A stretch of DNA of 20,513 nucleotides from Porphyromonadaceae bacterium UBA7180. Its GTDB lineage: Bacteria > Bacteroidota > Bacteroidia > Bacteroidales > Muribaculaceae. The stretch covers positions 286 through 20,798 of the forward strand of contig DKVK01000061.1 in the NCBI GenBank assembly GCA_002491165.1. Reading direction: 5' to 3'. A program made the position numbers and the translations under genes. A model generated the notes under the pieces. The model was not told the DNA's origin, searched no databases, and was given only the letters and a program-made list of their open reading frames with translations. Of this stretch, positions 8,401 through 15,700 are shown piece by piece; position 1 is the stretch's first letter; every line of letters begins with the position of its first letter.

Positions 8401-8600
8401 TGAAGCTCTCCGGCATAGAAGAGCTCGAAGCCGAAGGCGTCAAGGTGGTTGACGGCGGCATCGAAAGCGCCCATGCCATAGACGTTTACACTCTTGACGG
8501 ACGTATAGTAACCACCGGCTGCAGCGGCTTCCTCCCGCTCGAAGGTGGCATCTACCTGCTGCGCACCCCCCGCGCAACCCTCAAAGTACTCGTGAAGTAA
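5439..8600 (+). CDS. Secreted beta-propeller/Fn3/choice-of-anchor-J protein
   Basis: The product is 1053 residues, non-enzymatic by eye, probably a secreted or surface-anchored binding protein. The ATG at 5439 is preferred over the GTG at 5415 because it begins a clean signal peptide (MNKFLLTSLAAGLALGCILPASA, cut before Gln24). A beta-propeller-like region follows (about 45-305), then two Fn3 domains (about 310-508) and a J domain (about 510-660). After a Pro/Gly/Asp linker comes an Fn3 domain that begins at about 674 and breaks off at about 700. A second J domain fills about 705-925, and the missing Fn3 strands resume at about 933-985. The C-terminus (EGGIYLLRTPRATLKVLVK) resembles a type IX secretion sorting signal. 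LALGC could be misread as a lipobox, but Leu at -2 and a good signal peptidase I site just after argue against it. It is divergent from the gene ending at 649 and a paralogue of it. Confidence 0.87.
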   Translation: MNKFLLTSLAAGLALGCILPASAQPSAMTGDGAAKRLRQRMMRAAALVPPAPALGWVVRDRGELPLGLVRFSADAPMNLTSLFRLTDKAYAGVMTPDGYFFYRFHDDAASQDMQPLALSTVDPQTGAVTDIADWKDKAFIFNDMAYDRKNGKCYAIAREFYTDDFLTALQFEYSALYEVSLTTGVATRVKQFIDWANAAMNNPCYLTLTCDLDGNLFAIDANGYLVKLDRDNDWAEVRVGDTGRRPAQRLQTMDYDPTTDMIYWAADYSTALSDLCLVNPRTAETEVAGLLGTDSRLAGLALEYATPGSGAPAGVADLAATHDASGATRTTVSFTLPTKTFGGTNLPSVTGVTLKRGQEVVKTWTSAQPGASLEYADDPGQSGAVTYTVTVKNALGDGLAKCVTTWAGRDVPDAVTDVGIGRNDDGSALVVWTAPDGGLHGGWVDSASLRYDVVRMPGNTLVAAGLDKCEFTDRTVTTMSRYRYVVTPYTADGRGPEASSVEIELGNVIAEFPYNCLFKDQSVFDTWTVDDRNGGSTWSWKQRGLKDYDGFAMYSYDNNQTADDYLWSPPLALKKGSTYSLKFNYRGSNANYKETFEAVYRAEGGEPQVLKSYTTQDGDGRFDTLDLPAPAEDGTYRIGFHATSPKGQYNLYITDVTVDRTGGEDPGPGPDPELKPVTNLQASVNNGDGSVTLSWAFDNGQGGGDEPDEPGLKTAISEDWESYPDFVLNPSGRVAWSYVDGDGGKPYTSDYADMPYPTDGQPLAAMIMNPYELGSYVYTPNPAHSGEKYLLFKSNFAAGDGTRPAPKPDDYLISPKLDYGRDFVFSFYCKADPDFEGQEAGDFWGPLWNTEKFRVGYSTTGNKPADFIWLSDEPESVTNTDDSWKLREYAIPAAAKYVCINYCTEENGFWFMVDDIYIGLPQTASKRRASAKEPVFKHFSVALNGEKSGETSATSYRLAQLADGSYTATVTAVYEEGESDPATVAFTVKLSGIEELEAEGVKVVDGGIESAHAIDVYTLDGRIVTTGCSGFLPLEGGIYLLRTPRATLKVLVK

Positions 8601-8609
8601 AAGCGACGA

Positions 8610-8640
8610 ATATGGAGGATAGGCCTCCCGGTCTGTCTTA
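8610..8640 (+). repeat. REP-like palindrome, degenerate copy
   Basis: Lies 9 bp after the stop codon at 8600. It aligns over its whole length with 244-272: ATATGGAG, three changed bases, AGGCCTCCCGG, one change, CTG. The changes break the CGCAGGCC/GGCCTGCG stem, so this is a decaying copy. Confidence 0.5.
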
Positions 8641-8641
8641 C

Positions 8642-8700
8642 CCCCGTCGGGGCTTATAGCTCTTATAAAATTTGTACATCTTATAATTCCTATAAGCCCC
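8642..8700 (+). terminator. Hairpin cluster between the two Fn3 genes
   Basis: GGGGCTTATAG (8649-8659) pairs perfectly with CTATAAGCCCC (8690-8700), with two TTATAA words in the 30-base loop. A smaller CCCCG-T-CGGGG palindrome (8642-8652) overlaps the left arm, so the two structures exclude each other. No T-run follows, so this is an uncertain terminator; it may instead be mRNA processing or stability structure. No clear TAnnTTTG promoter for the next gene is seen, only AAAATTTG at 8667-8674 inside the loop. Confidence 0.35.
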
Positions 8701-8752
8701 GCTCCCTCTCCTTCTAAAACACTTAAACTATATTCACTAACTGTAATAATAT

Positions 8753-11650
8753 ATGAATAAAATTACCCTTACAATCGCTGCGACGGCGATATTCTCCGCC
8801 GCGGCGTGGAGTGCCGAAACGCCTCCCTGCACCCTGTCGCCGACTGTGGAAACAGCCGACCAATGGGAGACCATAGACGCCAACAAAGACGGCGGCAGCA
8901 ACCAGTTTGTCTTCGACGCAAACGACGGTGACCCCTGCTTCAAGTACACCGAGAACAGAAACAGTGCCGCCAACGACTGGGTCATCTCCCCGGCAGTAAC
9001 AGTTCAGGCTGGAAAAACATACTCCGTTACGGTGAAGATGCGCGGCTCCAGCACTTACTCCAGTGACAAACAGAACTATACGGTGACTTACGGGGCTGCA
9101 CAGACAGTCGATGCCCAAAGCAACGACATCTTCTCAGCCATGGATGTAGATCCTACCGCATCATGGGTTACCGAAGCCGGAAGATTCACTGCCACTGAAG
9201 ATGGCGTGGTATATTTCGGTTTTCACCTTACCTCGGGAAGTTTCAAGGGGAACTGTCTGTTCAAGAGCTTCGAGATAGAGGAAGTGCAGACGCTTCCCAC
9301 GCAGCCTACGCAGATGGTGGCTACGGCCGGTGCTGACGGCGCAATGACCGCTACCATTACTTGGAAATATCCCACTCTCAACAGCGAAGGGGGCTCACTG
9401 TCCGGTCCCCTCGGCGCCAAAATATACCGCGTGACCGGAGTCGCATCCTCCAGCGACGATAACTTCATCGGCCAGACAGAAATGTCCGCCGAACCCGGCA
9501 GCGACGGTTCCTATACCGATACTTCAATTACCGAACCCGGTAAATATAAGTACATCGTGCTGGCCTACGACGCCACAGGGACAACCAAGGCTACCGGCAA
9601 CGGCACGTCGATGATTTGGATTGGCCCGGATACCGCCGCCGGTAACGTCACAAACCTTACCGCTACTGTGGTCGGAGGAAACGTGGAACTCTCATGGACT
9701 GCTCCCGCCACCGGTACCAACAACGGTTACCTGCCCCCCGCCGAACTCGGATACAGAATCTCGCGCGTGAAAGACGGCGGTACTTCCGTAACGCTCGAAG
9801 AAAACTGGAAAGGCGCACTCCCCTATGTGGACGAAAACCTCGACGGCCTCGGCGCCTACAAATATACTGTTGCCACCGTCTACCGCGAGCAGACCTCCTT
9901 CGGTATCACTTCTCCTGAAGTTATCGGCGGCGGAACGGCTTCGCTACCCTACGAGAACCCACTGGACTCTCAGGCTGACATCAAGTTTTTCTCGCTCTTC
10001 AACGCTACCACGCCTGTCGGAAGCTCCTCTACACGTAACTGGGGTATCTCCTCCAATGCCCTGAACTATTGGGGACGCGGGGAGCCCGTCAATGCATGGG
10101 CCGTTACTCCCGCCTTCCACTTCGAGGCCGGAAAGGCTTACCAAATCACCTTCGACACTTGGACGAAGAACCACGGCGATGAAACACGCCTGCTCAACGT
10201 GCGTCTCGCCTCTGAACCTACCATCGAAGGCCTCGGCGAATCTCTCATGCAGGAAGCTATCCCCGACGACGTTACAAGCATGAACAAGAAATCCGTCTCG
10301 CTCAGCTTCTCCGTGCAGACAACGGGCGACTACTTCGTGGCGTTTGGTATTACGGGCAACGTCACCAATACCAACGACATCTATGTCGACGACCTGACCA
10401 TCACCAGTATCACTTCCGCTCCTGCCGCCCCGGAGAATCTCGCCGTGGCAGCCGATGCCGACGGCGCCCTCAAGGCTACCCTCACGTGGACCAACCCGAC
10501 CAAACTCAATACCGGCGCCGACCTCACCGCCATCTCCAAGGCCGAAATCAAACGTGGCGAAGAGGTAATAGCCACCCTCACCGATGGCCTCGTTCCCGGC
10601 CAAACCTCGACTTATGTGGACGAAAGCGTACCGACCGCCGGTAAATATACCTACTCCGTAACGCTCTATGAGGGTGAAGACGCCGGCACACCCGCCTCCG
10701 TAGAATCGCCGTGGATTGGATTCGACACTCCCGCTGCCCCGGCCGGCGTTACAGCCGCGCTCGCCGACAACGGTATCCTCGTCTCCTTCGATGCCGTGAC
10801 AACCACCCTCAACGGTGGCATCATCAACGCAGAAGGCATCAAGTATAACGTGATGCGCAACGGCGAACTCATAGCCGAGAACATCGACGCTACCACCTAT
10901 ACCGACACGGCCGAACTGCCGCTGGCCAAGTACACATACTCCGTAGCTGCCGTAAACGGCAACGCCGTCAGCGCTTACACCGCCGCCGAGCCTATCATAG
11001 CAGGCGATGCCCTCGACCTCCCCTATACCCCGAGCTTCGAGACCAAAGACGACTCCGAACTCTGGACCCTCGGCAACTGGAGCTGGTATAAGAGCGACAA
11101 AGCCCTGAACACGTCCTCACAGAAATGGGCCTTCACACCGCGTATCAACATGAGCCAGGGTACGGTGCAGCTTACCGCCGCCATCGCCTACGATAGCTAT
11201 GCCGACCGCAACGACGTCATAGAGTTCGCCCTCTGCAAGGCCGCCGACCAGACGGACCCGCAGATAGTGGGAGAAACCGCTTCCTTCTCGCCCGAAAGCA
11301 GCATTGCCACCGATGTTACCGCCAACTTCCAGGTGCCTGAAAACGGCATCTACTACGTGGGAATGCGCCTCACCGAGGTAAACGGTTATATGGGCGTCAA
11401 TGTAAGCCAGTTCGACATTGAACAGACCTCCGTCACCGGACTGCGCGACATAGCCGCCGACGGCTCTATACGTTATAATGGCACCGACGGCACCATCACT
11501 GTAGCCGGAGAAGGGCGCCTGACTATTCACAACATGAACGGTGTCAAGGTAGCAGACCGTATCGTCAACGGCATCATGAACGTTTCGAACCTCCCCGCCG
11601 GAGCATACATCGTGACCTTCGGCGGACGTACCCTCAAGTTCATGAAGTAA
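8753..11650 (+). CDS. Secreted protein of alternating J and Fn3 domains
   Basis: The product is 965 residues with a signal peptide (MNKITLTIAATAIFSAAAWSA, cut before Glu22). It lacks the beta-propeller of its neighbours. The order is J (about 25-178), Fn3 (about 180-290), Fn3 (about 295-395), J (about 400-552), Fn3 (about 558-660), Fn3 (about 662-745), J (about 750-895) and a C-terminal region (896-965). It is thus two J-Fn3-Fn3 units and a final J. J domains show the typical W-x-I/F-T/S-P-A core (DWVISPAVTV, AWAVTPAFHF, KWAFTPRINM). The C-terminus (LPAGAYIVTFGGRTLKFMK) fits a type A sorting domain of type IX secretion. No catalytic motif was seen. It stands in tandem 152 bp behind its paralogue and is followed by a strong terminator. 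It probably binds protein or glycan at the surface; the ligand is unknown. Confidence 0.87.
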   Translation: MNKITLTIAATAIFSAAAWSAETPPCTLSPTVETADQWETIDANKDGGSNQFVFDANDGDPCFKYTENRNSAANDWVISPAVTVQAGKTYSVTVKMRGSSTYSSDKQNYTVTYGAAQTVDAQSNDIFSAMDVDPTASWVTEAGRFTATEDGVVYFGFHLTSGSFKGNCLFKSFEIEEVQTLPTQPTQMVATAGADGAMTATITWKYPTLNSEGGSLSGPLGAKIYRVTGVASSSDDNFIGQTEMSAEPGSDGSYTDTSITEPGKYKYIVLAYDATGTTKATGNGTSMIWIGPDTAAGNVTNLTATVVGGNVELSWTAPATGTNNGYLPPAELGYRISRVKDGGTSVTLEENWKGALPYVDENLDGLGAYKYTVATVYREQTSFGITSPEVIGGGTASLPYENPLDSQADIKFFSLFNATTPVGSSSTRNWGISSNALNYWGRGEPVNAWAVTPAFHFEAGKAYQITFDTWTKNHGDETRLLNVRLASEPTIEGLGESLMQEAIPDDVTSMNKKSVSLSFSVQTTGDYFVAFGITGNVTNTNDIYVDDLTITSITSAPAAPENLAVAADADGALKATLTWTNPTKLNTGADLTAISKAEIKRGEEVIATLTDGLVPGQTSTYVDESVPTAGKYTYSVTLYEGEDAGTPASVESPWIGFDTPAAPAGVTAALADNGILVSFDAVTTTLNGGIINAEGIKYNVMRNGELIAENIDATTYTDTAELPLAKYTYSVAAVNGNAVSAYTAAEPIIAGDALDLPYTPSFETKDDSELWTLGNWSWYKSDKALNTSSQKWAFTPRINMSQGTVQLTAAIAYDSYADRNDVIEFALCKAADQTDPQIVGETASFSPESSIATDVTANFQVPENGIYYVGMRLTEVNGYMGVNVSQFDIEQTSVTGLRDIAADGSIRYNGTDGTITVAGEGRLTIHNMNGVKVADRIVNGIMNVSNLPAGAYIVTFGGRTLKFMK

Positions 11651-11693
11651 GCCCCCGGGAAACAACGCTACAAAAAACCGAACCCCGATAAAG

Positions 11694-11720
11694 AGAGGAG
11701 GCCCTGCGCCTCCTCTTTTC
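11694..11720 (+). terminator. Factor-independent terminator
   Basis: AGAGGAGGC (11694-11702) pairs perfectly with GCCTCCTCT (11708-11716) around five bases and is followed by TTTC. Further A-U and G-U pairs can extend the stem. It lies 43 bp after the stop codon at 11650 and separates the Fn3 genes from the ion channel gene. Confidence 0.75.
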
Positions 11721-11808
11721 ATTTACCCTCCCCGAACCGCCAGGGCGCGCGTTGCGTTATCCCTTAAAGGACTCCCGACAATCTGCACCTCCGGGAGATA
11801 TTGCCGCT

Positions 11809-12630
11809 ATGAACAAACCGCGCCCGATTTCAAACTATGCCCTCGACAAGATTCGCGCCAAAATCAACCCTTCGTTCCGGAGCCACAATTTCGTGCTTTG
11901 GCTGGTACATATCATTGTGCTGGCACTCTCACTCGGCATCATTGTCTTTATCTCTTACGACACGTTTCAGGGCATCCCGTTCCTGAAAAACCGCACGTAC
12001 ATGACTTTCCAGTTCTGGGTCTGCATCGTTTTCCTGCTCGACTTTTTCCTGGAACTTATCCTCAGCGACAACCGGAAGTCGTATATCCGTTTCCACTGGT
12101 TCTACCTGCTGATTTCAATCCCGTATCTCAATCTCATAGAATTGTGGGGGTTGCCGCTGGGGACGGAGACTCTCTATTACATACGCTTCATCCCGCTTAT
12201 CCGCGGCGCCTATGCCCTGGCCATGGTGGTGGGGTACTTCTCCTCCGACAAGGCCATAAGCCTTATCACGCAGTATGCCGTAATCCTGCTGAGTATCATT
12301 TATTTCTCCTCGCTGATTTTCTTTTATGTGGAAAAGGATGTCAACTCGAATGTCAACTCCTACTGGGACTCGCTCTACTGGGCGTTCATGAACGTGGACA
12401 CCGTGGGGTCGGAGATAACGGCAGTGACTCCGGTTGGGAAGGTTCTGGCTATCGTGCTGGCTCTAAGCGGAATGATGATGCTACCTCTGTTTACCGTATA
12501 TATAACCGCGAAAGTGAAGGAGTACAACCTGCGGCGGCAGAAAGAGACGTGGAAGCTCACCGAAACCCTCCACGACGGCCATAAGGGGCTGGATGGGCCC
12601 CCGGACTCACCCGGTGCCCCCAAAAACTGA
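11809..12630 (+). CDS. Six-TM voltage-gated-like ion channel
   Basis: The product is 273 residues from the ATG at 11809; a TTG start at 11752 would add 19 unlike residues. It has the layout of a Kv-type channel subunit: S1 (about 30-50), S2 (about 64-84), S3 (about 95-110), an S4 with few charges (YYIRFIPLIRGAYAL, about 118-135), S5 (about 150-175), a pore helix and filter (about 188-203), and S6 (about 208-235). A short charged C-terminal tail follows. The pore reads TVGSE (198-202) where potassium channels have TVGYG, so ion selectivity is unclear. I recall TVGS as usual in Bacteroidetes relatives annotated as potassium channels or ion transporters. A channel of this type would act in the inner membrane as a tetramer. 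It has its own transcription unit: a terminator lies upstream and a new promoter downstream. Confidence 0.8.
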   Translation: MNKPRPISNYALDKIRAKINPSFRSHNFVLWLVHIIVLALSLGIIVFISYDTFQGIPFLKNRTYMTFQFWVCIVFLLDFFLELILSDNRKSYIRFHWFYLLISIPYLNLIELWGLPLGTETLYYIRFIPLIRGAYALAMVVGYFSSDKAISLITQYAVILLSIIYFSSLIFFYVEKDVNSNVNSYWDSLYWAFMNVDTVGSEITAVTPVGKVLAIVLALSGMMMLPLFTVYITAKVKEYNLRRQKETWKLTETLHDGHKGLDGPPDSPGAPKN

Positions 12631-12674
12631 TACAGCCCGCGAAGTGCGGCAACACACAACTTTTCTTTTGATAA

Positions 12675-12708
12675 TTTGCGGCTGTTCGGGGATTTTTCAG
12701 TAACTTTG
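12675..12708 (+). promoter_or_regulatory. Promoter of the envelope-glycan operon
   Basis: TAACTTTG (12701-12708) is an exact -7 box and TTTG at 12675-12678 a -33 box, 22 bp apart. Transcription should begin near 12715. This settles the start of the following gene: a GTG at 12710 would precede the transcript, while the ATG at 12791 leaves a leader of about 76 bases. Confidence 0.6.
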
Positions 12709-12719
12709 CGTGTCGGATT

Positions 12720-12755
12720 GGCTCCGGCCATTCGCGACGCCTCTCCCCGGAGGCC
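12720..12755 (+). promoter_or_regulatory. Leader hairpin of the GT117 mRNA
   Basis: CTCCGG (12722-12727) pairs with CCGGAG (12747-12752), and GG (12720-12721) with CC (12754-12755) across one bulged G. It would form within the first bases of the transcript from the promoter at 12675-12708. It may protect the 5' end or regulate; nothing ties it to a known riboswitch. Confidence 0.3.
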
Positions 12756-12790
12756 AACATGGGCTTCCGCTTTTTTTGAACCACACGCTC

Positions 12791-15700
12791 ATGATTACAA
12801 AAAAGTATCAGCTAATCAACAACTTGGGTGGATGGATAGTCTTCATCATCGCCCTTGTTACCTATTGGCTCACCCTCGAGCCCACCGCCTCCTACTGGGA
12901 TTGCGGCGAGTTTATTATACAAGCCGACAAGTTGGAAGTGGGTCACCCTCCTGGCAACCCTATCTTCATGCTTACGGCGCGTTTCTTCGCCAATTTCGCT
13001 TCGTCGCCGGAAACCGTCTCGGTGATGGTCAACGCCATGAGCGGCCTGCTCAGCGCCCTGACCATCCTGCTACTTTTCTGGACTATCTCACACCTGGTGC
13101 GGCGCCTCACGGTGCGTGACAATCAGGATGGAGAGCTTTCCGTGGCCCAGTATGTGGCCATCATGGGGAGCGCGGCCGTCGGCTCGCTGGCCTATTGCTG
13201 GAGCGACACTTTCTGGTTCTCGGCCGTGGAGGGGGAGGTTTACGCCTTCTCGTCGTTCTGCACCGCGCTTGTGTTCTGGCTCATCCTTAAATGGGAAAAC
13301 CGTGCCGACCAGCCCGGGTCCGACCGCTGGCTTATCCTAATCGCCTATATAATAGGCGTTTCGGTGGCAGTGCACCTGTTGAACCTGCTGTGTATCCCGG
13401 CCATCGTGCTTGTCTTCGCCTACCGCAAGTACAAGAACATGGACCTCGTGAAGTCGCTGGTGGCACTGCTGGTATCGTTCGCGATCATCTTCTTCGTGCT
13501 CTACGGCCTTGTGCCGGGCTTCATCAAGCTGGCGCAGAGATTCGAGCTTTTCTTTGTCAATACTTGCGGAATGTCGTTCAACTCGGGCGCGCTCATCTAC
13601 GCTTTCACGATGCTTGCGGTGCTCGTCTGGACGCTTTACGAATATTACAGCCGTCGTTCGCGCGGTGCGCTGATAGCTTCCACTATATTGAGCGTCACGC
13701 TTTCCGGGATGCTCTTCATCGGCTCGGGCTGGTGGATAGGATGGCTTCTGGAGGCCGCCATGGCGGCGCTCTTCATCGTCTACAAGAAGCGTTTGCCGCT
13801 ACGCTGGCTCAACCTGGCCGTATGGAGCATCGCGGTGATCTTCGCCGGTTATTCCAGCTATGCGCTGATACTGATACGCTCGTCGGCCGACACGCCGATG
13901 AACCAGAACTCCCCCGACAATGTCTTCGACCTGGCGTCCTACCTCAACCGCGAGCAGTATGGCGAGACACCGCTTCTCTACGGCCGCACGCTCTATTCGT
14001 CGCCCGTCAAGGAATACCAGGGCGTCCGCTCCGACACGCTGGGCGTGGGCGAGGAGGGCACCCCGATAGTACTCAACACGCCGCAGTACAGCCAGAAGAC
14101 GGCTTACGGCGCCCCGCAATATGGCAAAGGGGTGAAGGGCGCGCATACACAGGGTTCCTCTGTGGGACTGACCGACGGGGACACGCGCCGCAACATGGAC
14201 CTTGCGGCCCGAGGCGGAGACTATTACGTGAAGAAGGGCTACAAGGACGAGCGCCCCATGAACCCGGAGCTGAACATGCTCTTCCCGCGCATCTACAGCT
14301 CTATGCACGCCGCCGCCTACGGCGAGTGGGTGAACCTCGACACCGTGCCCGGACAGCTCGTGGAGCTGCAGGCCTACGACCCGATGTCCGACTCGTGGGT
14401 GCCCGAGTTCGACACGCAGAGCGAACCGTCGGTTACCGCCGCCGGTACCATAGCATACCCCGTGAAGACGGCCTACAAGCCGACATTCTCGCAGAACCTG
14501 AGCTACTTCTTCAACTACCAGCTCAACCACATGTACATGCGTTACTTCATGTGGAACTTCGCCGGCCGCCAGAACGACCTCCTGAACCAGCACGGCGAGC
14601 TCGACGCGGGCAACTGGATTTCCGGCATCCCGGCCATCGACAACCCGCGTCTCGGCGACCAGTCGCTCCTCCCCGACGACCTGGGCAAGAACAACGCCGG
14701 CCACAATACCTATTATATGCTTCCGCTCTTCCTGGGCATCCTCGGCCTCCTGTGGCAGGCCTTCGCCGGACGCCGCGGCATAGAGCAGTTCTGGGTGGTG
14801 TTTTTCCTCTTCTTCATGACCGGTATCGCCATCGTGCTTTACCTTAACCAGCCGCCGCAGCAGCCGCGTGAGCGCGATTACGCCTTCGCCGGCTCGTTCT
14901 ATGCCTACGCCATCTGGATAGGAATGGGTGTGGCCGCGCTGTGGAGAATCGGGATGTGGCTCGTGCGCCGCAAGCAGGGCGCCGGCGCTCCGAAGGGCGA
15001 GGATGCCGCTTCCGACGTCACGAAAGCTCCGGCCGACGTGGCCAAGAGCGTGGATGACGACCCGCTGCAGCCGCTCTCCATAGTGGACGAGCCCAAGCGC
15101 CTGTCGCGTCCCTCGGCCGTCTGCGCCATAGCGGGAGCCGTGCTCGGTGTGCTCGTCCCGATACAGATGGTTTCCCAAACATGGGACGACCACGACCGCT
15201 CGGGCCGCTACGCCGCCCGCGACTTCGGCGCCAACTATCTGGAAAGCCTCGAACCCAACGCCATAGTCTTCTGCAACGGCGACAACGATACCTTCCCGCT
15301 ATGGTATGCCCAGGAGGTTGAAGGCGTGCGTCCCGACGTGAAGATCATCAATCTCTCGTACCTGAACTCCGACTGGTATGCCAATCAGCAGCGCCTGCCC
15401 TCCTACACCGCCAAGCCGGTGCAGATGTCCATCCAGCCGCAGGAGTATGCCTACGGCGCCCTCGACGCCGTGCTCATCAACCCCAACGGCAAGACCGTGC
15501 CGCTCGAACAGGTGATAAAGGACGTGCGCTCCGGCAAAGGGCGCGACCAGTACGGCTACCCGGTGATAGAAGCCTCTAAGGTCTCCATCCCGGTTGACCG
15601 CACCACAGTATTGAAACGCGGGCTCGTGGCTCCCGAAGACACCGCCCGGATAGTGGACACAATAGAGATAGACCTGGCCAACGCACCGGCCGTGCGCGGC

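Noticed and set aside
12637..12649. CCGC/GCGG hairpin after the channel gene as a terminator
   Set aside because: Only four base pairs, and the T-rich run comes 11 bases later; too weak to support.
12691..12703. 13-base string GATTTTTCAGTAA shared by 5-17 and 12691-12703
   Set aside because: Both lie in AT-rich promoter spacers. It could be chance; it does not occupy the same place relative to the -7 boxes.
13291..14847. Long overlapping frames inside the GT117 gene, including 13291-14847 plus and 13799-15193 minus
   Set aside because: Arg/His/Pro-rich translations with no domain, typical frame shadows in GC-rich coding DNA; the GT117 frame fits a known family throughout.
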